Positions 7,273-18,624 of a DNA stretch of 28,480 nt are shown here, one piece after another. Each line of letters begins with the position of its first letter. Positions within the stretch are counted from its first letter, which is position 1. The DNA comes from JBPCOI01 sp051000395 (GTDB taxonomy: Bacteria; Actinomycetota; Actinomycetes; Mycobacteriales; Jatrophihabitantaceae). The notes below the pieces were generated by a model that had not been told where the DNA came from, made no database searches, and saw nothing but the letters and a program-made list of their open reading frames with translations. A program made the position numbers and the translations under genes. The stretch is taken from contig JBPCOI010000040.1 of the NCBI GenBank assembly GCA_051000395.1, forward strand, positions 1 through 28,480. The letters run 5' to 3'.

Positions 7273-7836
7273 GTGGCAAGCACCAACGACCTCAAGAACG
7301 GCCTGGTCCTCAACATCGACGGCCAGCTGTGGGCCGTCGTGGAGTTCCAGCACGTCAAGCCCGGCAAGGGTGGGGCGTTCGTCCGCACCACCTTGAAGAA
7401 CGTGCTGTCGGGCAAGGTCGTCGACCGCACCTTCAACGCCGGCACCAAGGTCGAGACAGCGACCGTCGACAAGCGGGCCATGAGCTACCTCTACAAGGAG
7501 GGCAGCGACTTCGTCTTCATGGACAGCGACACCTACGACCAGGTACACGTGCCCGCCCAGACGGTCGGCACCAACGCCGACTACCTGCTCGACAACGCCG
7601 AGGTCGTCGTCGCGATGCACGAGGGTACGGCCCTCTACGTCGAGTTGCCCACCAGCGTCGAGTTGCTGATCAGCCACACCGATCCGGGGGTGCAGGGCGA
7701 CCGTTCCACCGGCGGCACCAAGCCGGCGACACTGGAGACTGGTGCCGAGATCCAGGTCCCGTTGTTCGTCTCGACCGGTGAGAAGGTCAAGGTCGACACC
7801 CGCGACGGGCGCTACCTGGGCCGCGTCAACAGCTGA
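7273..7836 (+). CDS. efp: Elongation factor P
   Basis: A translation factor of 187 residues that binds between the ribosomal P and E sites and relieves stalling on polyproline stretches. The N-terminal KOW-like domain carries the tip loop HVKPGKGGAFVRTTLKN with K32 at the position modified in many bacteria. Two OB domains follow, ending in VSTGEKVKVDTRDGRYLGRVNS, the conserved C-terminus. Length is standard. The GTG start at 7273 has GGGGAG 12 nt upstream, a rather long spacing. It is followed one base later by nusB, so efp and nusB form an operon. Confidence 0.97.
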   Translation: MASTNDLKNGLVLNIDGQLWAVVEFQHVKPGKGGAFVRTTLKNVLSGKVVDRTFNAGTKVETATVDKRAMSYLYKEGSDFVFMDSDTYDQVHVPAQTVGTNADYLLDNAEVVVAMHEGTALYVELPTSVELLISHTDPGVQGDRSTGGTKPATLETGAEIQVPLFVSTGEKVKVDTRDGRYLGRVNS

Positions 7837-7837
7837 C

Positions 7838-8281
7838 GTGGCCGCTCGCAGCAAGGCCCGCAAGCGCGCCGTCGACGTCCTCTATGAATCCGACGCGCGC
7901 GGCGTCGACCCCACCTCGACCCTCGCCGAGCGGCTCGCGCTCGCCGACCCGCCGGTGAACGACTACACCGTCGAGCTCGTCGAGGGCGCGGCCGGCCACC
8001 GCGCCCGCATCGACGAGATCCTGGGCACGTATGCGGAGGGCTGGACGGTCGCGCGCATGCCCGGTGTCGACCGGGCGGTGCTGCGGGTGGCGCTCTACGA
8101 ACTGCTCTGGCGCGAGGACGTACCGGCCGCCGTCGTCATCGACGAGGCGGTGGAACTGGCCAAGAGCCTGTCCACCGAGGAGTCCCCGCGCTTCGTCAAC
8201 GGCATCCTCGCCCGGATCCTGCGGGAGCGCGGCGAGATCGCGCCGCCCGCTGTTACAGTGGAGCCGACAGACATCCTTTAA
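7838..8281 (+). CDS. nusB: Transcription antitermination factor NusB
   Basis: An all-helical RNA-binding protein of 147 residues that, with NusE (S10), binds boxA in rRNA leaders and supports antitermination. The N-terminus ARSKARKRAVDVLYESDARG matches the family's arginine-rich start. The C-terminal half shows the conserved LRVALYELLW and AVVIDEAVELAKSLSTE, then FVNGILARI. GTG 7838 is one base after the efp stop; upstream in-frame codons lie inside efp and are rejected. The last codons contain a -10 box for the next operon and the left arm of the PyrR RNA element, so this 3' end has two functions. Confidence 0.95.
   Translation: MAARSKARKRAVDVLYESDARGVDPTSTLAERLALADPPVNDYTVELVEGAAGHRARIDEILGTYAEGWTVARMPGVDRAVLRVALYELLWREDVPAAVVIDEAVELAKSLSTEESPRFVNGILARILRERGEIAPPAVTVEPTDIL
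8254..8259 (+). promoter_or_regulatory. -10 box of the pyr operon inside nusB
   Basis: TACAGT within the nusB 3' end would start transcription near 8266, giving a leader of about 50 nt that begins just before the PyrR-binding element. No clear -35 box is seen. Read-through from efp-nusB is also possible. Confidence 0.5.
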
Positions 8282-8310
8282 TGGCCCGTCCCGTGAGGCG
8301 GACAAGGAGG
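8275..8310 (+). promoter_or_regulatory. PyrR-binding RNA leader overlapping the pyrR ribosome binding site
   Basis: The RNA contains UCCCGUGAGG (8289-8298), a full match to the PyrR recognition core UCCNGNGAGG. It folds as an upper stem C8286-G8301, C8287-G8300, G8288-C8299, C8290-G8298 and C8291-G8297, with U8289 bulged and loop CGUGA (8292-8296). CCUU (8275-8278) can pair with AAGG (8304-8307) below an internal loop. That right arm is part of the Shine-Dalgarno AAGGAGG (8304-8310), 5 nt before the pyrR GTG. UMP-bound PyrR should therefore hide the ribosome binding site and block translation, the mechanism described for mycobacteria, rather than act by attenuation as in Bacillus. No terminator hairpin is visible between the element and pyrR. 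Confidence 0.85.
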
Positions 8311-8315
8311 TCAGC

Positions 8316-8969
8316 GTGACCAGTCGCGCCCGCCCGCCAGCTGGCTTGAGCGCCGACGACGACAGAGCTGCCAGTGACGGTGCTGCCGATGACAGAGCGG
8401 CCAGCGACGGCGGCACCGGCAGCAGCGGCACCGCGACGATCCTCGGCACTGCCGACGTCGCCCGGGTGATCGACCGTATCGCCCACCAGATCATCGAGAC
8501 CACCGCAAAGACCGGCTTCGACGCCGTCCTGCTCGGCATCCCGACCAGAGGCGTACCGCTGGCGCGGCGCCTGGCCGAGCGCATCGCGGTCTTCGCTGCG
8601 GTGCACGTGCCGGTGGGCGCGCTCGATGTCACCCTCTATCGCGACGACCTGCGCCTGCGCGGCGTACGCCCGCTGGGGGAAACCGTCGAACCCGACGGCG
8701 GGGTCGCGGGCAAGACGGTGATCCTCGTCGACGACGTGCTGTTCTCCGGGCGCACCATCCGCGCCGCGCTCGACGCGCTGAACGACCTCGGCCGCCCGCG
8801 CGCCGTGCAACTGGCCGTCCTCGTCGACCGCGGTCACCGCGAACTGCCGATCCGGGCCGACTACGTCGGAAAGAACGTGCCCACCGCGGCGCGCCAGAGC
8901 GTGCGCGTCACGCTCGAGGAGATCGACGGTGCCGACGCCGTCACCGTCACCGAGGCGGGCGCGGCATGA
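8316..8969 (+). CDS. pyrR: PyrR, pyrimidine operon regulator / uracil phosphoribosyltransferase
   Basis: An RNA-binding regulator (217 residues) with a phosphoribosyltransferase fold that senses UMP and PRPP, binds the leader RNA just upstream and lowers pyr expression; most members also convert uracil to UMP. The PRPP loop VILVDDVLFSGRT is at residues 135-147, and DVTLYRDDLRLRG (104-116) and VLVDRGHRELPIRADYVGKN are typical. The N-terminus is odd: about 38 extra residues, low in complexity, with DDRAASDG repeated at 15-22 and 25-32. PyrR proteins usually have about 180-190 residues. The GTG at 8316 has an ideal ribosome binding site. The stop overlaps pyrB as ATGA. It is the first gene of the pyr operon. 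Confidence 0.95.
   Translation: MTSRARPPAGLSADDDRAASDGAADDRAASDGGTGSSGTATILGTADVARVIDRIAHQIIETTAKTGFDAVLLGIPTRGVPLARRLAERIAVFAAVHVPVGALDVTLYRDDLRLRGVRPLGETVEPDGGVAGKTVILVDDVLFSGRTIRAALDALNDLGRPRAVQLAVLVDRGHRELPIRADYVGKNVPTAARQSVRVTLEEIDGADAVTVTEAGAA
8358..8410 (+). repeat. 30-bp tandem duplication inside pyrR
   Basis: Two copies start at 8358 and 8388. Over the first 23 bases they differ at three sites, all third codon positions, so both encode DDRAASDG. The repeat lies in the non-conserved N-terminal extension of PyrR. Confidence 0.8.
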
Positions 8970-9967
8970 GGAATCTGCTCTCGGCCGCCGACCTGGATCG
9001 CGGCGAGGCGAGCGCGATTCTGGACACCGCGGCCCGCATGCACGCGATCCAGACCCGCGAGGTCAAGAAGCTGCCACCGCTGCGCGGGCGCACGATCGTC
9101 AACCTGTTCTTCGAGGACTCGACGCGCACCCGGTCCTCGTTCGAGATCGCGGGCAAGTGGCTGTCCGCGGACGTGATCAACGTCAGCGCCAAGGGTTCGA
9201 GCACGAGCAAGGGCGAAAGCCTGCGCGACACCGCGAGGACGGTCGCCGCGATGGGCGTCGACGCCCTGGTCGTGCGCCACAACGCCTCCGGGGCGGTGCA
9301 GCGCATTGCGGGCTGGGTGGACTGCCATGTGATCAACGCCGGCGAAGGGACGCACGAGCACCCGACGCAGGCTCTGCTCGACGCCTACACGCTGCGCACG
9401 CGCCTCGGCGAGCTGGCCGAGCGCCACGTCGTGATCGTCGGTGACATCACGCACAGCCGGGTGGCCCGTTCCAACGTGCTGCTGCTGAACACGCTGGGGG
9501 CGCGCGTGACCCTCGTGGCTCCTCCCACGCTGATGCCGGCCGGCGTGTCCGGCTGGGCGTGCGAGACCAGCTGGGACCTCGACGCGACGCTGTCGGGCAA
9601 GGCGCAGGGCGACGTAGACGCGGTGATGATGCTGCGCGTGCAGCGCGAGCGGATGGCCGGCGCGTCAGCCGGCGACCCGCGCGGCTCGGTCGGGTACTAC
9701 CCGACGGAGCGGGAATACGCGATCGGCTACGGCCTGTCGCCACAACGGCTCGACGGGCTCGGCGACGACGTGCCGGTGCTGCATCCCGGGCCGATGAACC
9801 GCGGCCTGGAGATCTCCTCGGCAGCGGCCGACGGCGCGCGCTCGATGGTGCTCGATCAGGTGCAGGCGGGTGTCGCGGTGCGCATGGCGGTGCTGTACCG
9901 GCTGCTGGCCGGCGCGGGGGATCCGGTCGGCGCGGGCGAGCCCGCCCTCGAGGAGACCTCGGCATGA
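8966..9967 (+). CDS. pyrB: Aspartate carbamoyltransferase catalytic subunit
   Basis: The enzyme (333 residues) joins carbamoyl phosphate and aspartate to give N-carbamoylaspartate, the first committed pyrimidine step. The carbamoyl-phosphate motif STRTR is at residues 52-56, the mobile loop SSTSKGES supplies the catalytic lysine from the neighbouring subunit, and HPTQALLDAYTL and HPGPMNRG are conserved. No pyrI regulatory subunit is nearby; actinobacterial enzymes normally lack it, and control falls to PyrR. Start and stop codons both overlap their neighbours by 4 bp. Confidence 0.97.
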   Translation: MRNLLSAADLDRGEASAILDTAARMHAIQTREVKKLPPLRGRTIVNLFFEDSTRTRSSFEIAGKWLSADVINVSAKGSSTSKGESLRDTARTVAAMGVDALVVRHNASGAVQRIAGWVDCHVINAGEGTHEHPTQALLDAYTLRTRLGELAERHVVIVGDITHSRVARSNVLLLNTLGARVTLVAPPTLMPAGVSGWACETSWDLDATLSGKAQGDVDAVMMLRVQRERMAGASAGDPRGSVGYYPTEREYAIGYGLSPQRLDGLGDDVPVLHPGPMNRGLEISSAAADGARSMVLDQVQAGVAVRMAVLYRLLAGAGDPVGAGEPALEETSA

Positions 9968-11280
9968 GCTGCCTGCTGCGCGGCGTGTCGCCGGTGGGCG
10001 CCCCCGCGCGCGACGTGCTCGTCGACGGTGGGGTGATCGCCGCGCTCGGCACCCAGCTGGACGCTCCGCAGGGCACCGAGGTGATCGACGCCGCCGGTCT
10101 GGTGCTGCTGCCCGGGCTGGTGGATCTGCACACCCACCTGCGTGAGCCCGGCCGCGAGGATGCCGAGACGGTCACCTCCGGCTCGGCAGCCGCCGCGCTT
10201 GGCGGGTTCACCTGCGTGCATGCGATGGCCAATACCGATCCCGTCGCCGACAATGCCGAGATCGTCGAGCAGGTGGCCCGGCTGGGCGAGCACGCCGGGC
10301 TCGTGGACGTCCGTCCGGTCGGCGCGGTGTCCAAGGGACTGGCCGGGCAGCAGCTCGCCGAGATCGGCAACATGGCACGTTCCGCCGCGCGGGTGAGGAT
10401 CTTCAGCGACGATGGTCGGTGCGTGCACGACGCGCTGCTGATGCGACGCGCGCTCGAGTACGTCAAGCCCTTCGATGCCGTGATCGCGCAGCACGCCCAG
10501 GATCCGCGCCTGGCCGATCATGCGGCGTGTGCGCACGAGGGCGAGGTGTCCGGCCGTCTCGGACTGGCCGGCTGGCCGGCCGTCGCCGAGGAGTCGATCA
10601 TCGCGCGGGACGTGATGCTGGCCGAGCACACCGGTTCGCGGCTGCACGTGTGCCACGTCTCCACCGCCGGCGGCGTCGAGGTGATCCGCTGGGCGAAGAC
10701 GCGCGGAATCGCGGTCACCGCCGAGGTGACGCCGCACCACCTGCTGCTGAGCTGCGAGCTGCTCGACGGCTACGACCCGCTGTTCAAGGTGAACCCGCCG
10801 CTGCGGCCCCGCGAGCACGTCGACGCGCTGCGCGCCGGCCTGGCCGACGGCACGATCGACGCGGTCGCGACCGACCACGCGCCGCACGCGCCGCACGACA
10901 AGGACCACGCGTTCGGCGACGCCGCGTTCGGCGTGCTCGGGCTGCAGACCGCGCTGGGGGTGGTGACGGCGGCGATGGTCGAGACCGGGTTGCTGGACTG
11001 GGCCGGGGTCGCCGACCGGATGAGCGTGCGCCCTGCCGTGATCGGGCGGCTGTCCGGGCACGGACGCCCGCTGGCGCAGGGCGAACCCGCGAACCTCACC
11101 CTCGTCGATCCGGCGGGGTCCTATCTCGTCGATCCCACGGCGCTCGCGTCCAGGTCGCGCAACACCCCGTTCGCCGGAATCACCCTGCCGGGGCGGGTGG
11201 TCGCGACGTTCCTGCGCGGCCGGGCCACGGTGCTCGACGGCGCGCTGCGCGAGCCGTCGCGGACAGGGGCGGGCGTATGA
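9964..11280 (+). CDS. pyrC: Dihydroorotase, class I
   Basis: A metal-dependent amidohydrolase (438 residues) that closes carbamoylaspartate to dihydroorotate. The metal-binding HxH is H56/H58 in DLHTHLREPG. Later ligands and catalytic residues are in HVSTAGG and VATDHAPHAPHDK, the class I pattern. Length is typical of the long class I form. The start ATG at 9964 overlaps the pyrB stop, and the stop overlaps carA. Many actinobacterial pyr operons have a small membrane-protein gene between pyrC and carA; here there is none. Confidence 0.97.
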   Translation: MSCLLRGVSPVGAPARDVLVDGGVIAALGTQLDAPQGTEVIDAAGLVLLPGLVDLHTHLREPGREDAETVTSGSAAAALGGFTCVHAMANTDPVADNAEIVEQVARLGEHAGLVDVRPVGAVSKGLAGQQLAEIGNMARSAARVRIFSDDGRCVHDALLMRRALEYVKPFDAVIAQHAQDPRLADHAACAHEGEVSGRLGLAGWPAVAEESIIARDVMLAEHTGSRLHVCHVSTAGGVEVIRWAKTRGIAVTAEVTPHHLLLSCELLDGYDPLFKVNPPLRPREHVDALRAGLADGTIDAVATDHAPHAPHDKDHAFGDAAFGVLGLQTALGVVTAAMVETGLLDWAGVADRMSVRPAVIGRLSGHGRPLAQGEPANLTLVDPAGSYLVDPTALASRSRNTPFAGITLPGRVVATFLRGRATVLDGALREPSRTGAGV

Positions 11281-12383
11281 GCGCGATGCTCATGCTGGAG
11301 GACGGGCGAGCCTTCACCGGTGACGCGTACGGCGTTGCCGGCGAGACGTTCGGAGAGGCCGTCTTCGCGACCGGCATGAGCGGCTACCAGGAGACCCTCA
11401 CCGACCCGTCCTACCACCGGCAGGTCGTCGTGCAGACCGCTCCGCACATCGGCAATACCGGCATCAACGACGAGGACGCGGAATCGCGCCGGATCTGGGT
11501 GGCCGGCTACGTGGTGCGCGATCCCGCGCGCCGCGCCTCGAACTGGCGCTCGCGCCGCTCGCTCGAGGACGAACTCGCCGCCCACGGCATCGTCGGCATC
11601 AGCGGTATCGACACGCGGGCGCTCACCCGGCACCTGCGCGAACGCGGCGCGATGCGATGCGCGATCTCGACCGTCGACACCGACCCGCAGTCCCTGCTGC
11701 AGAAGGTGATCGCGTCGCCGCGGATGCTCGGCGCGGACCTGAGCGCCGAGGTCAGCACGCCGCAGCCCTACACCGTCGACGCGATCGGCGCGCACCGCTT
11801 CAGCGTCGCGGCACTCGACTACGGCATCAAGGCGATGACGCCGCACCGGCTGGCGCAGCGCGGGATCACCTCGCACGTGCTGCCGTCGACGTCGAGCGCC
11901 GAGGACGTCCTCGCGAGCGGTGCCGACGCGGTGTTCCTCGCGAACGGGCCCGGCGACCCGGCCGCTGCCGATGCAGCGGTCGAGACGGTGCGGGAACTGC
12001 TGCGGCGGGGCGTGCCGATCTTCGGGATCTGCTTCGGCAACCAGATCCTGGGGCGCGCCTTCGGCTTCGGCACGTACAAGCTGGGCTACGGGCACCGCGG
12101 CATCAACCAGCCGGTGCAGGACCGCGCCACCGGCAAGGTCGAAATCACCGCGCACAACCACGGCTTCGCCGTCGACGCGCCCCTCGACAGGACGAGCGAG
12201 ACGGCGTTCGGACGCGTCGCGGTCAGCCACGTCTGCCTGAACGACAACGTGGTCGAGGGGCTGAACGCCTTGGACGCAAAGGCATTCAGCGTCCAGTACC
12301 ACCCGGAGGCGGCGGCCGGTCCGCACGACGCCGGCTACCTGTTCGACCGCTTCGTCGAGCTCCTCGAAGGCGAGCGCACGTGA
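11277..12383 (+). CDS. carA: Carbamoyl-phosphate synthase small (glutaminase) subunit
   Basis: This subunit (368 residues) releases ammonia from glutamine and channels it to CarB. The N-terminal CPSase domain begins MLMLEDGRAFTG and includes FATGMSGYQETLTDPSY. The class I glutamine amidotransferase domain carries nucleophile C252 in GICFGNQILGRAFG and the His-Glu pair in VQYHPEAAAGPHD. The start ATG 11277 overlaps the pyrC stop as ATGA; longer upstream readings lie within pyrC. A 52-nt gap separates it from carB, the only real gap inside the pyr operon. Confidence 0.97.
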   Translation: MSAMLMLEDGRAFTGDAYGVAGETFGEAVFATGMSGYQETLTDPSYHRQVVVQTAPHIGNTGINDEDAESRRIWVAGYVVRDPARRASNWRSRRSLEDELAAHGIVGISGIDTRALTRHLRERGAMRCAISTVDTDPQSLLQKVIASPRMLGADLSAEVSTPQPYTVDAIGAHRFSVAALDYGIKAMTPHRLAQRGITSHVLPSTSSAEDVLASGADAVFLANGPGDPAAADAAVETVRELLRRGVPIFGICFGNQILGRAFGFGTYKLGYGHRGINQPVQDRATGKVEITAHNHGFAVDAPLDRTSETAFGRVAVSHVCLNDNVVEGLNALDAKAFSVQYHPEAAAGPHDAGYLFDRFVELLEGERT

Positions 12384-12435
12384 GAAGCGCAGCGAGGGTA
12401 CGCAGCCGAGAAATGTCATCGCAGGGGAGCGGGTA

Positions 12436-15752
<3,317 letters not shown>

Positions 15753-15756
<4 letters not shown>

Positions 15757-16667
15757 CCGATCGAGCAACGTCTGGCCGTCCCACGGATGCGAATGTTGCA
15801 CGATCGCGCCCGGTCCAGGAAACCGGCGAGGTGTTTGCGGTGCAGAAGGTGGGCGAGTACCTGCTCTTCACCGTGATCGCCCCGGGCATCGCGGCCGGGT
15901 TCAAGGCGGGGCACTTCGTCGCGGTTGGCGTCGGCGGGCAGGCCACGTCCATGGTGCTGCGCCGGGCCTTCGCCCTCTACGGCGCCACCCCGACCGGGAG
16001 CTTCGCCGGCACCGTCACCTTCGTCGTGGCCGAGCACGGGGCCGGCACACACTGGCTGGTGCAGCGCAAGCCCGGTGACGTGCTCGATCTGGTCGGCCCG
16101 CTCGGCACGCCTTTCCCGCTACCGTCGGGGCCGGCGCCGGCAGTGCTGGTCGGCGGCGGCTACGGCACCGCGCCGCTCATCCCGCTCGCGGCCGAACTGA
16201 TCGCGGGCGGTTCGCCGATCGAGATCGTTGTCGGGGCTGCCACAGCCGGGCGGCTGTTCGGGGAGATGGTCGCCAAGCGCCTCGCCGGTGCCGTCACCGT
16301 GACGACCGACGACGGCAGCGCCGGCCTGCGTGGCCGGGTGAGCGATGCACTGCCCGACGCGATCGCGCGAATCGACGCGCAGGTCGTGTACGCGTGCGGT
16401 CCGATGGCGATGCTGCGCGCGGTCGGTGACGTGGCGCGCCGGCACGCGATCCACGCCCAGGTCGCCGTGGAGGAGGCAATGGCCTGCGGGATCGGTGTGT
16501 GCATGACCTGCGTGCTGCCCGTGCGGGGTGCCGACGGACGCTCGCGATTCGTGCGCTCGTGCGTCGAGGGCCCCGTCTTCGACGCCGACCGGGTGCGCTG
16601 GGACGACATCGGCACGCTGCCGCCGGATCTCGTCGGCGCCGAGGCGATGACTGCAGGCGGGCACTGA
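15753..16667 (+). CDS. pyrK: Dihydroorotate dehydrogenase electron-transfer subunit (PyrK-like)
   Basis: A flavin and iron-sulfur protein of 304 residues that passes electrons from PyrD to NAD. A ferredoxin-reductase-type FAD domain comes first (LRRAFALYGA, about residues 69-78). An NAD-binding domain follows (VLVGGGYGTAPLIPLA), then a C-terminal 2Fe-2S site with ligands C245, C250, C253 and C270 in the PyrK arrangement C-x4-C-x2-C-x16-C. About 20 variable residues precede the FAD domain. The start GTG 15753 overlaps the carB stop, and pyrD starts on the last base of its stop (TGATG). This tight pairing with pyrD defines a class 1B enzyme. Confidence 0.92.
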
Positions 16668-17635
16668 TGGCGGACCTGACCGCGTCGCTCGGCCGCCTCA
16701 CGCTGCCCAACCCGGTGCTGACCGCCTCGGGCTGCGCCGCCGCCGGCCGCGAGCTGCACCAGTTCTTCGACGTGACGAGCCTCGGGGCAATCGTCACCAA
16801 GTCGATCACCGTGGCGCCGCGCTCCGGCCGTCCCACCCCGCGCATGGCCGAAACTCCGAGCGGAATGCTGAACTCCATCGGCCTGCAGGGCCCGGGGATC
16901 GACTCGTTCATCGAGAACGACCTGGCCTGGCTGGGCGCGCAGGGCGCGCGCACCGTCGTCTCGATCGCGGGCGGGCACACCGACGAGTACGTCGAGCTGG
17001 CCCGCAGGTTGCACGGTCACCCGTCGGTGTCGGCACTCGAGGTGAACATCTCCTGCCCGAACGTGGAGAACCGCGGCCAGGTGTTCGCCTGCGACGCAAT
17101 CGCGTCCGCGCGGGTCATCGCCGCCGTGCGCCGGGCGGCCGACCCGCGCCAGCCGGTATTCGCCAAGCTCTCGCCGGACGTCACGGACATCACCCTCATC
17201 GCGCGCGCGTGCGCCGACAACGGGGCGGACGGCTTCTCGCTGATCAACACCCTGCTCGGCCTGGTGATCGACACCGACACGATGGCGCCGGCGCTCGGCG
17301 GCGTCACCGGCGGGCTGTCCGGTCCGGCGATCCGTCCCGTGGCGGTGCGCTGCGTCTGGCAGGTCAAGCGGGCGCTCCCGCACCTGCCGATCATCGGGAT
17401 GGGCGGCATCCGATCCGGGCTGGACGCCCTGGAGTTCGTCCTGGCCGGGGCGTCCGCAGTCTCGGTCGGCACCGCGATCTTCGGGGACCCCCACGCGCCG
17501 GTGCGGGTGCTGCGCGAACTCGACGAGGCTCTGGACGCGCGGGGGTTCGCGTCGCTGACCGCGGCGGTCGGTTTCGCGCACCGCGATCCCGAACACCGCT
17601 TCGCGCCCGCGGCCGCCGACGCGGCGGCGTCATGA
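16667..17635 (+). CDS. pyrD: Dihydroorotate dehydrogenase, class 1B catalytic subunit
   Basis: An FMN enzyme of 322 residues that oxidises dihydroorotate to orotate. The catalytic base is C130 in EVNISCPNVENRG; class 2 enzymes have serine there and an N-terminal membrane anchor, which is missing. The start ADLTASLGRLTLPNPVLTAS, the substrate-site NSIGLQGPG and the FMN phosphate-binding GMGGIRSGLDALEF with VSVGTAIF match class 1B (PyrDB). With PyrK it should reduce NAD rather than menaquinone and act in the cytosol. Mycobacteria use the class 2 quinone-linked enzyme, so the operon-borne 1B pair is a lineage feature. Confidence 0.95.
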   Translation: MADLTASLGRLTLPNPVLTASGCAAAGRELHQFFDVTSLGAIVTKSITVAPRSGRPTPRMAETPSGMLNSIGLQGPGIDSFIENDLAWLGAQGARTVVSIAGGHTDEYVELARRLHGHPSVSALEVNISCPNVENRGQVFACDAIASARVIAAVRRAADPRQPVFAKLSPDVTDITLIARACADNGADGFSLINTLLGLVIDTDTMAPALGGVTGGLSGPAIRPVAVRCVWQVKRALPHLPIIGMGGIRSGLDALEFVLAGASAVSVGTAIFGDPHAPVRVLRELDEALDARGFASLTAAVGFAHRDPEHRFAPAAADAAAS

Positions 17636-18477
17636 CCCCCGTGATCCAGACTACGTTCGGCGCCCGCCTGGCCGCTGCTCTGGACGATCGCGGGCCGCTG
17701 TGCGTGGGCATCGACCCGCACCCGGAGCTGCTCGACGCCTGGGGGCTGAGCGACGACGCGGACGGGCTGGCGCGATTCGCCGAGCTCTGCGTGCAGGCCT
17801 TCGGCGGATCAGCGGCGGTCGTCAAGCCGCAGTCCGCGTTCTTCGAGGCCTACGGCGCGGCGGGAATCGCGGTGCTGGAACGCACGGTCCGTGCCTGCCG
17901 CGCGGCCGGTGCCCTCGTCGTCCTGGACGTCAAGCGCGGCGACATCGGCTCGACGATGGCCGCCTACGCCCGCGCCTACCTCGACCCGTCCGCACCGCTG
18001 GCGGCGGACGCGCTCACCCTCAACCCGTACCTGGGCGTCGGTTCGCTGGAGCCGGCGTTCGAACTCGCCGAGCGCCACGGTGCCGGTGCCTTCGTGCTCG
18101 TCCTGACGTCGAACAAGCAGGGACCGCAGGTTCAGCACGCGCGGATCGGGGACGGACGGACCGTGGCACAGGTGGTGCTCGACGAGCTGGCCGAGCGCAA
18201 TCGCGACGCGGTGCCCTTCGGCAACCTCGGCGTCGTCGTCGGTGCCACCGTGGGCAGCGCGGAAGTCGATCTCAGCGGGCTGAACGGACCGTTGCTGGTG
18301 CCCGGCATCGGGACGCAGGGCGGCACGGTGGCCGACGTGCAGCGCATCTTCGCCGCCGCGCTGCCGGCCGTGCTGCCGAGCGTGTCCCGCAGCGTGCTGC
18401 GCGACGGCCCGGATGTCTCCGCGCTGCGGGCCGCGGTCGAGCGGCATGCACAGCAGTTCGCCTTCCTGCGCGCCTGA
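17632..18477 (+). CDS. pyrF: Orotidine-5'-phosphate decarboxylase
   Basis: The enzyme (281 residues) decarboxylates OMP to UMP, finishing the pathway. The catalytic lysine is K101 in LDVKRGDIGSTM, the long-form (type 2) signature found in Actinobacteria. VGIDPHPELL near the start and LVPGIGTQGG near the C-terminus are also conserved. Its ATG at 17632 overlaps the pyrD stop. It is the last gene of the pyr operon; UMP, its product, feeds back through PyrR. Confidence 0.97.
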   Translation: MTPVIQTTFGARLAAALDDRGPLCVGIDPHPELLDAWGLSDDADGLARFAELCVQAFGGSAAVVKPQSAFFEAYGAAGIAVLERTVRACRAAGALVVLDVKRGDIGSTMAAYARAYLDPSAPLAADALTLNPYLGVGSLEPAFELAERHGAGAFVLVLTSNKQGPQVQHARIGDGRTVAQVVLDELAERNRDAVPFGNLGVVVGATVGSAEVDLSGLNGPLLVPGIGTQGGTVADVQRIFAAALPAVLPSVSRSVLRDGPDVSALRAAVERHAQQFAFLRA

Positions 18478-18481
18478 GTCC

Positions 18482-18545
18482 TGCGTCCACGAAGAAGTGC
18501 GTCCACGAATAACTGCGTCCACGAATAACTGCGTCCACGAGGAAC
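18482..18545 (+). repeat. Four 16-bp direct tandem repeats
   Basis: The unit TGCGTCCACGAATAAC occurs at 18482, 18498, 18514 and 18530; copies 2 and 3 are identical, and copies 1 and 4 vary only in the last six bases. The invariant core is TGCGTCCACGA. The array starts 4 bp after the pyrF stop and ends about 27 bp before the -10 box of the oxygenase gene. It is not a hairpin, so it is not a terminator. It could be an operator for a cooperatively binding regulator or a member of a genome-wide intergenic repeat family. Confidence 0.9.
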
Positions 18546-18571
18546 GCGCCCGGCGCCCGCGGTGGATTCGG

Positions 18572-18577
18572 TACCCT
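18572..18577 (+). promoter_or_regulatory. -10 box of the oxygenase gene
   Basis: TACCCT here would start transcription near 18584, about 41 nt before the GTG. The -35 position (about 18549-18554) falls just after the last 16-bp repeat. Confidence 0.45.
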
Positions 18578-18624
18578 GCCAGCGAGGCCCGATCCGAGGC
18601 GATGCACGTATCTGGAGGACTTTG

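Noticed and set aside
8275..8316. Bacillus-type attenuator before pyrR
   Set aside because: No terminator stem with a T-run follows the PyrR element; the element runs straight into the ribosome binding site, which fits translational control instead.
18482..18545. The 16-bp repeats as a CRISPR array
   Set aside because: Units are contiguous with no unique spacers, far too short, and no cas genes are present.
18562..18624. An upstream ATG as the start of the oxygenase gene
   Set aside because: It would place the start upstream of or at the -10 box and lacks a ribosome binding site; GTG 18625 has GGAGG at ideal spacing.
18478..18624. Small minus-strand protein encoded through the 16-bp repeats
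   Set aside because: The 16-bp period is not a multiple of three, the frame has no ribosome binding site, and the sequence is explained as an intergenic repeat.
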